A DNA stretch of 64,000 nt from Bacteroides intestinalis (GCF_003464595.1 NZ_QRZF01000012.1:100990-164989), one strand, 5' to 3'; shown: positions 52,472 to 62,702, counted from the stretch's first letter. Numbers and translations are program-made. The notes: generated by a model not told the origin, from the letters alone.

Positions 52472-53317
52472 ATGCCGAATGTTATTCAACATCTTTATAA
52501 ATTCTCGTCTTTACACGGTGGATTGCTTTATGCTTGGTTTCCATCGATGCATACACGCGTTGATATAGTGCTGTGCGGCAGGCAAGGCGAAGAGGCCTTG
52601 ATGCTGGTGGTCGGTGCTATCCATGAAATGCTTTGCCATTTGGAAAAGATGGCAAATTATTATGATGCAGAGAGTGAACTGGCATATTTGAACCGTACAG
52701 CAGCCACGGGACCGCAACCGGTCAGTAAGGAGCTTTATGATATGCTTGCTTTCTGTGTAGAATGTTACACTCGAACTGATGGATGTTTCGATGTTACTAT
52801 TCATTCGGCTAATTATACACGTAATTCTATTCATAGTATTCAACTGTCACCTCAGGAACATACTCTCTTCTTCTTGCAGCCTGGAGTGACTATCAATCTT
52901 TCCGGTTTTTTGAAAGGATATGCTTTGGAGAAGATACGGGAGTTACTTCAACAATATGAAGTAGAGAATGCATTGGTTAATATGGGGAATAGCTCTGTAT
53001 TGGCTTTGGGTCATCATCCGTTGGCTGATGGGTGGAAGGTTAACTTCGGACAAAGTGCTATTGCGCAAGAAAAAGAATGGCCGGAAATATTTCTTAAAAA
53101 TGAATGTCTCACAACTTCGGGTAATGATTCGCATGAGCGGAAACATATTATCGATCCTCAGAGTGGAAAACTGATAGAGGGGAAAAGGGAAGTAGCAGTT
53201 GTTACAGCTAATGGAGCTGTAGGTGAGGTGTTGTCGACTAGCTTATTCGTAGCTGATGCTCGTCAGCGGGAACTTTTGAAGGTAGAATTCTGTCCGCGTT
53301 TGATTCTTGATCTTTAA
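52472..53317 (+). CDS. Divergent ApbE-like protein (FAD:protein FMN transferase family)
   Basis: A 281-aa protein starting at ATG 52472 (MPNVIQHLYKF). The fold of ApbE is recognisable: YYDAESELAYLNR (~70-82), CFDVTIHS, NLSGFLKGYALEKIRELL, LVNMGNSS, TTSGNDSHERKHIIDPQSGK and VLSTSLFVADARQ. Several usually conserved positions differ: the L-D-L-G-G-I-A-K-G motif reads I-N-L-S-G-F-L-K-G, the NxGGD loop reads NMGNSS, and the A-D-A-L-S-T metal motif reads G-E-V-L-S-T. There is no signal peptide, unlike most ApbE. It may be an inactive or repurposed flavin-binding relative. The placement after the flavin-free oxidoreductase operon is unexplained. Confidence 0.7.
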   Translation: MPNVIQHLYKFSSLHGGLLYAWFPSMHTRVDIVLCGRQGEEALMLVVGAIHEMLCHLEKMANYYDAESELAYLNRTAATGPQPVSKELYDMLAFCVECYTRTDGCFDVTIHSANYTRNSIHSIQLSPQEHTLFFLQPGVTINLSGFLKGYALEKIRELLQQYEVENALVNMGNSSVLALGHHPLADGWKVNFGQSAIAQEKEWPEIFLKNECLTTSGNDSHERKHIIDPQSGKLIEGKREVAVVTANGAVGEVLSTSLFVADARQRELLKVEFCPRLILDL

Positions 53318-53535
53318 AATCCTTCATCGCTTTGATATATATTATGCTATTTCTATATAGTATAAAAGACATGACAAACAAAAATGGTGGAATAAGAAGA
53401 GAAATGTATACTCTGAAAAGTAAGGATTGCGTCAGAAAAAGTAATTATCCAGTCAAGGAGGCATCCTAAGATACAATTGACGTAATTATTCCATACGTTG
53501 AATCTTTTCTGTTATCTTGTGTGTTTTCGATTCTC

Positions 53536-53543
53536 TACTTTTG
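53536..53543 (+). promoter_or_regulatory. -7 promoter element for the GH43 gene
   Basis: TACTTTTG matches TAnnTTTG, 24 bp before the start. The 250-bp gap upstream holds no other convincing feature. Confidence 0.5.
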
Positions 53544-53567
53544 TATCACCATGAAAACATCAATTTT

Positions 53568-54542
53568 ATGAAAACACATTTAATACTTTTCTTATTGTTT
53601 TTTATATGGACGTCTTGTGGAAATTCTACAAAGCCGTCTGCTTCTACATCAACAGATGACGATTTTGAAGTTCTGGAAGAACGTTTGCCTATAGCAGACC
53701 CGTATGTACTCTTTTATGAGGATTGCTATTATGCATATGGAACAAATGTCCGGGGATTCGAAGTTTATACTTCTACCGATTTAAAACATTGGCATCGGAA
53801 CCGCAATTTAGCTTTGTCACCCGAAGATTCTTGGGGAAATAAAGGCTATTGGGCTCCTGAAGTTTATTATGTAGAGTCGTTGAAGAAGTTTTATATGTTC
53901 TATACAGTAAACGAGCAAGTTTGTGTTGCTACTTCCGATTCGCCTGAAGGACCGTTTGTGCAGGATGTGAAGCAGCCTCTCTTTGGTAGTGAAAAGAATA
54001 TTGATCCTTCTCTTTTTATAGATTCCGATGGTAAAGCATATCTCTATTTTGTCCGTTTCACGGGTGGAAACGTCATTTGGTGTGCGGAAATGAATTCTGA
54101 TCTGAAAAGCTTGAAAGAGGAAACATTGACGAAATGTATTGAAGCACAGGATGAGTGGGAGCGTAAACAAGCTACTGTAGCTGAGGGACCTTCCATATTG
54201 AAGCAGAATGGAGTTTATTATTTGCTTTACTCAGCCAATCATTTTGAAAGTAAGGATTATGCTGTAGGTTATGCCACCTCGGATTCTCCTTTCGGACCTT
54301 GGGAGAAATATAGTGGAAATCCTATTCTCAGGAGAGATATGGATCAGACTGCGAGGTTGTCGGGTACTGGCCATGGTGCTCCTTTTATCTGCGAAGACGG
54401 AAGCTATAAATACATATTTCATGCTCATGCCAGTGAAGAGAAGGTACAACCTCGTTCTTCCTATATCAAGGATCTTACTCTGTCGGATAAGGGGATAGTC
54501 TCTATTCATGGAACAGTTATCCGACCTGTAGTTGTGAAGTAA
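53568..54542 (+). CDS. Glycoside hydrolase family 43 lipoprotein
   Basis: A 324-aa five-bladed propeller enzyme with a lipobox (IWTSC, Cys17). I start at ATG 53568 because the upstream extension lacks signal-peptide features. The catalytic triad is visible: base Asp44 in IADPYV, pKa-tuning Asp146 in NIDPSLF and acid Glu206 in VAEGPSI. Other blade motifs are GYWAPEVYYV and YYLLYSANHFESKDYAVGYA. GH43 enzymes act as arabinofuranosidases, xylosidases or galactosidases; the lipid anchor suggests cell-surface action. It is followed after 33 bp by the GtaA-like gene. Confidence 0.93.
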   Translation: MKTHLILFLLFFIWTSCGNSTKPSASTSTDDDFEVLEERLPIADPYVLFYEDCYYAYGTNVRGFEVYTSTDLKHWHRNRNLALSPEDSWGNKGYWAPEVYYVESLKKFYMFYTVNEQVCVATSDSPEGPFVQDVKQPLFGSEKNIDPSLFIDSDGKAYLYFVRFTGGNVIWCAEMNSDLKSLKEETLTKCIEAQDEWERKQATVAEGPSILKQNGVYYLLYSANHFESKDYAVGYATSDSPFGPWEKYSGNPILRRDMDQTARLSGTGHGAPFICEDGSYKYIFHAHASEEKVQPRSSYIKDLTLSDKGIVSIHGTVIRPVVVK

Positions 54543-54575
54543 CTAATGAATAATTAAGATAAACTTTTGGATTTT

Positions 54576-57053
54576 ATGAAACGATTGATGACGCTATTGC
54601 TGGGATTTGCTGCCCTGGCGGGATGTACCTCACCCCAATCTGAGCAGCATGTGAAGAATGAATTGCGTGCGCCTGCCTATCCGTTGGTTACTATTGACCC
54701 TTATACAAGTGCGTGGGCTTTTCAAGATAACTTGTATGATGGTGCAGTGAAACATTGGACCGGCAAGAGCTTCCCTCTGATTGGCGTAGCTAAAGTAGAC
54801 GGACAAACTTACCGTTTCATGGGAGCGGAAGAACTCGAATTGAATTCTGTGGTTCCCAATTCGGAGCAGGAAGACTGGGTAGCGAAATATACAGTGGTAC
54901 AACCGGCTGAAGGGTGGCAGAATATGGACTTTAATGATAGCCGCTGGAAAGAAGGCAAAGCTGCTTTTGGAACCATGGAGAATGAGCATACTGCCAAGAC
55001 GCAATGGAGTGAAAAGTATATTTGGGTACGCAGAACTATAGACCTTCAGGAAGATTTGGCTGGTAGGAGTGTATACCTTGATTATTCACATGATGATGAC
55101 GTAATTATTTATATCAATGGTGTCAAAGTGGTGGATACGGGTAATGCTTGTAAGAAGCATGCCCAGGTGAAGCTTTCGGATGAAGTGGCCGCTTCTTTGA
55201 AGAAAGGGAAGAACTTGATAGCTGCATATTGCTACAATCGTGTGGGAAATGCCTTGCTGGACTTTGGACTATTGGTTGAACAGGAAAACTATCATTGCTT
55301 TGAACAGACTGCCGAGCAAACTTCGGTAGATGTACAAGCTATGCAAACCTATTATACATTTATTTGTGGGCCAGTTGATTTGAAACTGACTTTTACTGCT
55401 CCTTTGTTTATGGATAATCTGGATTTAATGACTCGTCCGGTTAATTATCTCTCGTATGAAGTTGCTTCTAGAGATGGTAAAAAGCATCAGGTGGATTTGT
55501 ATTTCGAAGCCTCTCCGCAATGGGCGGTTGATGTACCTCATCAGAAATCTATAGCTGGTAGTTTTGAAGAAGGCGATTTGCTGCTTTTACGTACCGGAAG
55601 CCAGAGTCAGGAGATTCTGAAAAAGAGAGGGGATGATGTCCGGATTGACTGGGGTTATTTTTATTTAGCTGGTAAAAAGGATAATGCGACTTATGGTATC
55701 GGTGATGGCAAGATTTTGCGTAAGAGCTTTTTGGAGAACAAATTAGATGCACCGGCTACTGATGGTTATGATAAACTGGCTTTGGTATGTTCGTTAGGTG
55801 AAACAAAAAATGCTGATGGTTATCTGATGCTGGGATATGATGATATTTATTCCATCCAATATTTCGGTGACAATTTGCGCCCTTATTGGAATCGTTCTGG
55901 GAAAGAAACGATTGTATCTCAGTTCCAGAAAGCTGCGGTTGACTATCAGAAACTGATGAAAGATTGTGCTGCTTTTGATAAGAAATTGATGGAAGAAGCT
56001 ACCGCAGTGGGCGGTTGTAAGTATGCTGAACTTTGTGCATTAGCTTATCGTCAATCTATAGCTGCCCATAAACTTGTAGAAGCTCCGAACGGTGAATTAT
56101 TGTTCCTTTCTAAGGAAAACTTCAGTAACGGTTCTATTGGAACTGTTGATATTACATATCCTTCGTCTCCTTTATATTTACTTTACAATCCGGAATTGGC
56201 CAAAGGGTTACTTAATCATATTTTCTACTACAGTGAAAGTGGTAAGTGGACTAAACCGTTTGCTGCCCATGACGTAGGTACATATCCGCTGGCTAACGGA
56301 CAGACATACGGTGGTGATATGCCTTTGGAAGAAAGTGGAAATATGCTGTTGGTGACTGCTGCCATTGCTGCCATAGAGGGAAATGCGGACTATGCAAACC
56401 GTCACTGGGCTACATTGACCACTTGGACTGATTATCTGGTGGAATATGGTCAAGACCCGGGAAATCAACTCTGTACAGATGATTTTGCAGGACACTTTGC
56501 TCACAATGCCAATCTTTCTATAAAAGCTATATTGGGTGTTGCTTCTTATGGTTATTTGGCTAATATGTTGGGAAAGACTGAAGTCGCTGAGAAATATACA
56601 AATAAAGCAAAAGAAATGGCTGCCCAATGGGTAGAGATGGCCGATGATGGCGACCACTACCGTCTGACATTTGACAAGGCAGGTACTTGGAGTCAGAAGT
56701 ATAATTTAGTATGGGATAAACTGATGAATTGGCAGATATTCCCGGAGAAAGTGGCTGAAACGGAAATTGCATACTATCTGACCAAGCAAAATCGTTATGG
56801 TTTGCCGCTTGACAGTCGTGAAACATATACCAAGACTGACTGGATTATCTGGACTGCTACTATGGCTAAGGATAAGGCTACTTTTGAAAGTTTTGTTGAT
56901 CCGGTTTATAGCTTTATGAATGAGACCGTTGACCGTATTCCAATGTCTGATTGGGTCTTTACAGACAGTCCGAAACAACGAGGCTTCCAAGCTCGTTCGG
57001 TGGTGGGCGGATATTTCATTAAGATGCTTGAAGAGAAACTGCATACTAAATAG
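54576..57053 (+). CDS. GtaA-like (DUF4965/DUF1793) lipoprotein with inserted sugar-binding domain
   Basis: An 825-aa lipoprotein (lipobox ALAGC, Cys17) starting at ATG 54576. It has the glutaminase A-like order DUF4964/DUF5127/DUF4965/DUF1793: APAYPLVTIDPYTSAW near the start, then DRPVNYLSYEVASRDGK-type strands (~295-480), and an (alpha/alpha)-barrel-like C-terminus with AAHDVGTYPLANGQ, MPLEESGNMLLV, LCTDDFAGHFAHNANLSIKA and NLVWDKLMNW. Residues ~85-245 are an insertion resembling a GH2-type jelly roll (FNDSRWKEGKAAFGTM, YIWVRRTIDL, DDDVIIYINGVKVVDTG). The family is named glutaminase but is often found with glycan genes; a carbohydrate-active role is likely here. Co-directional with GH43. Confidence 0.85.
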   Translation: MKRLMTLLLGFAALAGCTSPQSEQHVKNELRAPAYPLVTIDPYTSAWAFQDNLYDGAVKHWTGKSFPLIGVAKVDGQTYRFMGAEELELNSVVPNSEQEDWVAKYTVVQPAEGWQNMDFNDSRWKEGKAAFGTMENEHTAKTQWSEKYIWVRRTIDLQEDLAGRSVYLDYSHDDDVIIYINGVKVVDTGNACKKHAQVKLSDEVAASLKKGKNLIAAYCYNRVGNALLDFGLLVEQENYHCFEQTAEQTSVDVQAMQTYYTFICGPVDLKLTFTAPLFMDNLDLMTRPVNYLSYEVASRDGKKHQVDLYFEASPQWAVDVPHQKSIAGSFEEGDLLLLRTGSQSQEILKKRGDDVRIDWGYFYLAGKKDNATYGIGDGKILRKSFLENKLDAPATDGYDKLALVCSLGETKNADGYLMLGYDDIYSIQYFGDNLRPYWNRSGKETIVSQFQKAAVDYQKLMKDCAAFDKKLMEEATAVGGCKYAELCALAYRQSIAAHKLVEAPNGELLFLSKENFSNGSIGTVDITYPSSPLYLLYNPELAKGLLNHIFYYSESGKWTKPFAAHDVGTYPLANGQTYGGDMPLEESGNMLLVTAAIAAIEGNADYANRHWATLTTWTDYLVEYGQDPGNQLCTDDFAGHFAHNANLSIKAILGVASYGYLANMLGKTEVAEKYTNKAKEMAAQWVEMADDGDHYRLTFDKAGTWSQKYNLVWDKLMNWQIFPEKVAETEIAYYLTKQNRYGLPLDSRETYTKTDWIIWTATMAKDKATFESFVDPVYSFMNETVDRIPMSDWVFTDSPKQRGFQARSVVGGYFIKMLEEKLHTK

Positions 57054-57379
57054 TATGCAGTTTTATCAAAAGTTTCGCTATATAGAAAATATATATTATA
57101 ATCTTGCCGAGAAATATCTGTAGGGGCATATTTTGGCTTTATAATTGCATTTCTTGAAAAGATAGTTCTATCGTTATTTCTTGTAAAGAGATAATTTTGC
57201 TTCGTGAAAAACAGAAATTTCGTTTAATGTTAAATCTAATAATAAGCCTATGGTATAAAGAGAAACAATTTTTGATTAATCTAATTTGCTAGCTAAAAAT
57301 TTGCTTGCAAGACACTGTATTAATAAAAAATACGGAATATTCATCTTCCGTAGTATTTCTAATCTAATATCTATAAAAC
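57054..57379 (+). other. Intergenic leader region before the second susC
   Basis: 326 bp, strongly AT-rich. It holds a perfect GATAG-TT-CTATC mini-hairpin (57161-57172), three loosely similar TTTCTTG/CTTCGTG segments with irregular spacing (57150, 57177, 57200), and a hairpin close to the start codon (57331-57352). A partial -7 candidate TATTTTGG lies near 57129. I see no gene. It is probably the promoter and 5' leader of the susC/susD pair. Confidence 0.5.
57331..57352 (+). promoter_or_regulatory. Leader hairpin upstream of susC
   Basis: TACGGAA-TATTCATC-TTCCGTA, a perfect 7-bp stem extended by AATA/TATT across a bulge, ending 27 bp before the susC start. Possibly a translational control element. 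Confidence 0.35.
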
Positions 57380-60300
57380 ATGTCTAAGAAAATCTTATTT
57401 TTATTTTTTTGCGTGTTTGCACTTGCAGCACATTCTCAGAATGTTGTAATAAAGGGTTCTGTAACGGATGTTAATAAGGAACCTTTGTTGGGTGTGAATA
57501 TTAAGGTAAAGGGAACTTCTACAGGTACCATTACCGATATCGATGGTAACTTCTCGATAAATGGGCCAAAGGGTGCTACACTTGTAATTTCTTATATTGG
57601 TATGGTGACCCAAGAAGTGGAGTATAAAGGACAGCCTCTGAATGTTGTATTGAAAGACGATTCCCAAGCTCTGGAAGAGGTGGTAGTTGTAGGTTATGGT
57701 TCGATGCGTAAGAAAGACCTTACGGGGTCCGTAGTACAAGTACGTCCGGACAAGATAGCTAATGATAACCCCAAGACAGTACAGGATATCTTACGCGGTA
57801 CACCAGGTTTGACAGTAGGATATGGTGAAGGTGATGCCGGTGCTAAAGGTGGTGGCTCAATGAAGATTCGTGGTCAGCGTTCTGTTTATACCGATGGTGG
57901 GCACAATGACCCGTTACTTATCCTTGATGGAATGTTTTTTTATGGTGAGCTTTCTGAAATTAACCCGGATGACATCGCACAGATTGATGTGTTGAAGGAT
58001 GCTTCTGCTGCTGCTGTTTATGGTGCACGTGCTGCGAATGGTGTTGTCATCATCTCAACGAAAAAGGGTAAGCAAGGCAAGCCGACAATTAACTTTACAG
58101 CCAGTGTCGGATTGACTCAAAAGGCTGCTTATCGCGACAGATGGCAGAGTCCGGAAGCATATCTGCAACATTATGTAGACTGGAAAGAAAAGAATACGTA
58201 TGGTGTAAATGCAGAAACCGGTGAATATGCCGCTTATTCAAGAGCGGGTAATGAATATACTTCAAAGCCGGGTTACTTCCGCAATCCTAACAACCTTGAC
58301 GATGTGTCTTTGGAAGCATGGAGAGGTTATACTACTAATGATGAAGGAGAATCAGATTTGAGCATTTGGGCAAGACGTTTGGGCTTTAGACCTAATACAG
58401 CTTTGATGGATAATCTTTTATCTGGTAAAGTAATGGACTGGCAGGACAAAGCATTTCGTTTGGGTTTCAATCAGGATTATAATGCCAGTATCAGTGGTGC
58501 CGGTGAGAAGATTGACTACTATATGTCATTGGGTTTCTTGCGTAATGAGGGCGCTTTTGTAGACGATACTTATCGTGCTATTCGTGCAAATTTTAAATTG
58601 AATGCAAAGGTAACAGACTGGTTTGAAATCGGCGCTAATATCAATTTTCAAGACCGTACGGATGGTGAAATCGGTATGAATAAAGGTGGTTTCATGGAGA
58701 ACAGTCCCTATGCTGTGTTTAAGGATGATGAGGGCAATTATGTACAAGACCCATTGATGTTCCAGTATGACCGTAATAATCTGACAAACTGGTATTATGA
58801 AAAACAGTTCTTGGAATTGCAGAAAGGATATACTACATTCAATACGATTTTCAATGCGAAATTGAAATTGCCGTTTGGCATTACTTATACATTCAATGCC
58901 GCTCCGCGTTTGCAGTATTTCCATGATCGTTACTTCATGTCTGCCGAACGACCGAATTCTAATCCGAATGACCGTGGAGCAAATCGTGAGCAAGCTAAAC
59001 GTTTCGATTGGTCTTTGAATAATACCATCACTTGGGACAAAATGTTTGCCGATAAGCATCATGTTATTGTGACTTTGGCTCAGGAAGCGGAAGAACTTCA
59101 ATATTGGAAAGACCGTATTGAAGCTCGCAACATCTTACCGTCTGATGTACTTGGATTCCATAATACGCAAAATGGTGACAAGTCGGTTAGTAGTTTTGAA
59201 AGTAACGATACACATCAGACTGCTGATGGTTTGATGGCTCGTTTATTCTACTCTTATGATGACCGTTATATGGCTACTTTCACTATGCGTCGTGATGGTT
59301 ATTCGGCTTTCGGCTCTTCTAATCCTTACGCTTACTTCCCTTCTGGTGGTTTGGCTTGGACTTTCTCTAATGAAAAGTTCTTCCAGCCATACAATCATAT
59401 CATGAGTACTGGTAAGTTGCGTGTATCTTTCGGTAAGAATGGTAACCGTTCGCTTGCTAATCCTTATGAAGCTCTTGCTAACCTCTATCCGGGTGGTGGA
59501 AAGATGCAGGGTTATATTACATCTTCTGGCGATTTATACTTGATGCGTTACTTGATGGCTCAACGTATGGAGAATCCGAATCTGCAATGGGAAAAGACAC
59601 AATCTTGGAACTTTGCTTTGGACTTTGGTTTCTTGAATGACCGCATAACCGGTACGTTGGAATATTACCGCATGAGTACCAAGGATATGATTATGGGACA
59701 GCGCTTGCCTAACTTTACAGGTTTTGAGAGTATCACGACCAACTTGGGACAAGTTGATAACAATGGTTTTGAAATCGCTTTGAACACGTTGAACATTGAT
59801 AATAAGAATTTCCAATGGAGCACAACATTCAGTCTTTCATACAATAAGAATCGCATTAAACATCTATATGGTGATTATGAAGATATATTGGATGCTTCAG
59901 GCAATGTGATTGGGAAAAAAGAAGCTGATTACGTGGGTAACGGTTGGTTTATTGACAGACCTATCAGTGCCATTTGGGATTATAAAGTGACCGGTATTTG
60001 GCAGAAAGATGAAGTGGATGAAGCAAAGAAATATGGTCAGGTTCCGGGTGATCCAAAGGTATGGAACAATCCGGCTAACGATGAGTATGATGCCGATGGA
60101 AATTTGAAGAAGATTATTTATAATAATGATGATAAAGTATTTCAAGGACAAACGGCAGCTCCCGTAACCTGGGCATTGCGTAATGACTTTACTTTGTGGA
60201 AAGATTTGACATTGTCCATCAATATTTACTCTCGTATGGGCCATAAGAGCTTGGAAAGTATGTATCTGAACAATGACGATGATGGTGGTGGTATGACTTA

Positions 60301-60628
60301 CCGTTTAGTGAATAAAGAAGCTAAAGAGTATTGGACAGTAGATAATCCAAGCAATAAATATGCACGTATTGAAGCACAAGGTCCTGAAGGTGCTAAGGGA
60401 GCCCGCAGACTTTATAACCGTTCTTTTGTTCGTTTGGAAAACATTTCAATCGGTTATACATTGCCCAGACAGTGGACTAAGAGAGTGGATATTGAACGTG
60501 TTAAGGTGTATGCTACAGTTCGAAATGCTGCCGTGTGGGGCTCTAAGGACTGGGAATATTATGGTGACCCGGAAACAGGTAATTATGCCTCTCGTATTTG
60601 GACACTGGGACTTAACTTAACATTCTAA
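57380..60628 (+). CDS. SusC-family TonB-dependent transporter, second PUL
   Basis: A 1082-aa outer-membrane receptor: signal peptide (~1-19), carboxypeptidase-D regulatory-like domain (VIKGSVTDVNKEPLLGVNIK, ~24-95), the TonB box/plug start EEVVVVGYGSMRKKDLTGS, plug with IDVLKDASAAAVYGARAANG (~195-215), and a barrel whose last strand ends TLGLNLTF. It imports oligosaccharides with its SusD partner, encoded 22 bp downstream. It belongs to the locus regulated by the hybrid sensor at 43891-47841, or to a separate PUL that starts here. It is not a close duplicate of the rus SusC; inserts differ throughout. Confidence 0.94.
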   Translation: MSKKILFLFFCVFALAAHSQNVVIKGSVTDVNKEPLLGVNIKVKGTSTGTITDIDGNFSINGPKGATLVISYIGMVTQEVEYKGQPLNVVLKDDSQALEEVVVVGYGSMRKKDLTGSVVQVRPDKIANDNPKTVQDILRGTPGLTVGYGEGDAGAKGGGSMKIRGQRSVYTDGGHNDPLLILDGMFFYGELSEINPDDIAQIDVLKDASAAAVYGARAANGVVIISTKKGKQGKPTINFTASVGLTQKAAYRDRWQSPEAYLQHYVDWKEKNTYGVNAETGEYAAYSRAGNEYTSKPGYFRNPNNLDDVSLEAWRGYTTNDEGESDLSIWARRLGFRPNTALMDNLLSGKVMDWQDKAFRLGFNQDYNASISGAGEKIDYYMSLGFLRNEGAFVDDTYRAIRANFKLNAKVTDWFEIGANINFQDRTDGEIGMNKGGFMENSPYAVFKDDEGNYVQDPLMFQYDRNNLTNWYYEKQFLELQKGYTTFNTIFNAKLKLPFGITYTFNAAPRLQYFHDRYFMSAERPNSNPNDRGANREQAKRFDWSLNNTITWDKMFADKHHVIVTLAQEAEELQYWKDRIEARNILPSDVLGFHNTQNGDKSVSSFESNDTHQTADGLMARLFYSYDDRYMATFTMRRDGYSAFGSSNPYAYFPSGGLAWTFSNEKFFQPYNHIMSTGKLRVSFGKNGNRSLANPYEALANLYPGGGKMQGYITSSGDLYLMRYLMAQRMENPNLQWEKTQSWNFALDFGFLNDRITGTLEYYRMSTKDMIMGQRLPNFTGFESITTNLGQVDNNGFEIALNTLNIDNKNFQWSTTFSLSYNKNRIKHLYGDYEDILDASGNVIGKKEADYVGNGWFIDRPISAIWDYKVTGIWQKDEVDEAKKYGQVPGDPKVWNNPANDEYDADGNLKKIIYNNDDKVFQGQTAAPVTWALRNDFTLWKDLTLSINIYSRMGHKSLESMYLNNDDDGGGMTYRLVNKEAKEYWTVDNPSNKYARIEAQGPEGAKGARRLYNRSFVRLENISIGYTLPRQWTKRVDIERVKVYATVRNAAVWGSKDWEYYGDPETGNYASRIWTLGLNLTF

Positions 60629-60650
60629 ATCTTTTAACTCAAGAATAAAT

Positions 60651-62702
60651 ATGAAAAACTATATTCAAAAATTTATTTGCAAGGGATTTATCCTGATGGC
60701 CGGAGCTTCAATGGTGCTGACCGGTTGTAAAGAGAGCTTTTTGGAACCTGATCCGCAAGCCATGTTCAAGCCTAGTGAAGTGTTTACTACAGAAGATGGT
60801 CTTAGGTCTGTGTTGGCTATCTGCGATCGTCAACTGAAGAGAAACTATGTGAGTGAAGATTCTCGTGAGATGATGGCGTTGGCTACAGAATACACTTTCT
60901 CTGATTTGATGGTACCTGCTGCGACTGATAAATCAGGATTCCTTGATAATGTAGATAATATGTTACGTTCGAATAGCGATCAAAGTACAGAAAAAAACTT
61001 AGGTCGTACAAACAGCATATATTTCTTTTGGCGACAAGGGTATGAAGGCATTCGAAATGCTAATACATTGCTTTCGTTTATAGATGATGTCCCTATGGAT
61101 GAGACGTTGAAGAAAGAGTATATTGGTCGTGCCTATTTCCATCGTGCTTATCGATATTATGCATTAGTATTCCAGTATGGGCATGTACCTTTACTTACCA
61201 AATTAGCATCATCTCCTAAATTGAGTTACCATTCTACTCATAGGGATGCAATCTTGGAAAAGATGGCACTTGATATGGAATTTGCTGTTCAGTGGGTACC
61301 TGAACAAAAGGATATGGAGTATATTGGTATGGTGAATAAGGGAGCCTGCCGTATGTTGCTTTCCAAGCTATATCTGGCTCTTGGCAGATATGAGGATGCA
61401 AAGAAGCAGCTGGATATTCTGATTGATCAGTCCGGTTATTCATTGATGACTAATAATTTTGGTACCTTCTTTGAAGGTGGTGAACCTACTTCCTGGCCTA
61501 TTACACGTAATGTGATTTGGGATTTACATCGTCCGGAGAATAAACTGATTACTGCTAACAAGGAAGTTATTATGGGTATGCCTAACCGTGGTGTGGCGGC
61601 CGAATCGTTTATCCCGATGCTGAGTATGCGTATCATGTATCCTTTCTTCTTTGATGGTAGAATCAAGATGCCCGACGGCAAACAAGCGTTGTATAATCTT
61701 GACCGTACTAATAGTAAATACCGTGTAGAGTATGATTATATGCGTGGCTTAGGACGTGGTATTGCAACTTTCCGTACCAGTACTTTCTATCAAGATGGAT
61801 TGTGGGCTGTAAACGGTAAAATGGATGAAACAGATTTGCGTCATAGTGCAGAAAGCGGAAACTGGATGCATATGGAAGATTTGCGTTGCAATAATGTGGA
61901 TTCTGAATTTTATGGACAGAACATTATGCTTTATTCCGATAGAGATTTCTACGGTGTAAAAGACGGAAAGCCTGTGCTGATCACCGCAAAGGGACAATTA
62001 TTGTGTTCCGACACAATTCGACGCTGGTATGATGTGCCTCATTACATCTTCTGTCTGAATGATGTAGTCAACCAAGGTTTGATTAAAAACAATGGTCTTG
62101 AAGGAGCAACCGATGGTAGTGTTGCCGATTGGTATCTCTATCGTTTGGCAGAAGCTTACTTACTTCGTGCTGAAGCTAAATTCTACATTAATCCGAGTGA
62201 TCCGACTATCAAGGATGACCTGAATATCATCAGAAAACGTGCACAATGTTCTGAGCTCTATACTGGCAATGTGACTATCGGTGATATCATGGACGAACGT
62301 GCGCGTGAGCTTTTCTATGAAGAGTGGCGTAATGTAGAGTTGACTCGTGTATCTCTCTGCTTGGCTCGCAGTGGAAGACCGGATGAATGGGGCAATACCT
62401 ATAATGTGGAAACTTTTGACAAACAAACCGGTACAGATCTGGATGGCGGTAGCTATTGGTACCAACGTTGTGTACGCAAAGGTATGTACAACAAGGGTGT
62501 AACGATTCGTGTTGATGCCACTAAGACAGACATTAATTTCATTATGGGTAAGCATAATATTTATTGGCCGATTCCTTATAATGCTATTGAGGCTAATAAA
62601 AATGCCAAGCTGTGGCAGAATGTAGGTTATACAGAATACGACCCTGCTACTCCTATATGGAATACTTGGGAAGAAGCTGTAGCTGATGAAGATAAAATTT
62701 AA
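60651..62702 (+). CDS. SusD-family outer-membrane lipoprotein, second PUL
   Basis: A 683-aa RagB/SusD lipoprotein (lipobox VLTGC, Cys26), longer than the ~520-550 residues of typical members. The TPR-like region has YIGRAYFHRAYRYYALVFQY (~163-182) and ACRMLLSKLYLALGRYEDAKK; the C-terminal region has DERARELFYEEWRNVELTRV and the IYWPIPYNAIEANKNAKLWQN ending. The extra length lies mainly in ~270-480. With the SusC above it captures a surface glycan. The following gap contains two hairpins, so expression of the downstream GH43 may be lower. Confidence 0.92.
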   Translation: MKNYIQKFICKGFILMAGASMVLTGCKESFLEPDPQAMFKPSEVFTTEDGLRSVLAICDRQLKRNYVSEDSREMMALATEYTFSDLMVPAATDKSGFLDNVDNMLRSNSDQSTEKNLGRTNSIYFFWRQGYEGIRNANTLLSFIDDVPMDETLKKEYIGRAYFHRAYRYYALVFQYGHVPLLTKLASSPKLSYHSTHRDAILEKMALDMEFAVQWVPEQKDMEYIGMVNKGACRMLLSKLYLALGRYEDAKKQLDILIDQSGYSLMTNNFGTFFEGGEPTSWPITRNVIWDLHRPENKLITANKEVIMGMPNRGVAAESFIPMLSMRIMYPFFFDGRIKMPDGKQALYNLDRTNSKYRVEYDYMRGLGRGIATFRTSTFYQDGLWAVNGKMDETDLRHSAESGNWMHMEDLRCNNVDSEFYGQNIMLYSDRDFYGVKDGKPVLITAKGQLLCSDTIRRWYDVPHYIFCLNDVVNQGLIKNNGLEGATDGSVADWYLYRLAEAYLLRAEAKFYINPSDPTIKDDLNIIRKRAQCSELYTGNVTIGDIMDERARELFYEEWRNVELTRVSLCLARSGRPDEWGNTYNVETFDKQTGTDLDGGSYWYQRCVRKGMYNKGVTIRVDATKTDINFIMGKHNIYWPIPYNAIEANKNAKLWQNVGYTEYDPATPIWNTWEEAVADEDKI

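Noticed and set aside
53371..53469. 32-codon frame (MTNKNGGIRREMY start) between the ApbE-like and GH43 genes
   Set aside because: Isolated, no ribosome-binding site or operon context; probably chance.
57150..57206. Three TTTCTTG/CTTCGTG segments as another helix-phased array
   Set aside because: Distances are 27 and 23 bp and the flanks do not align, so no regular period is supported.
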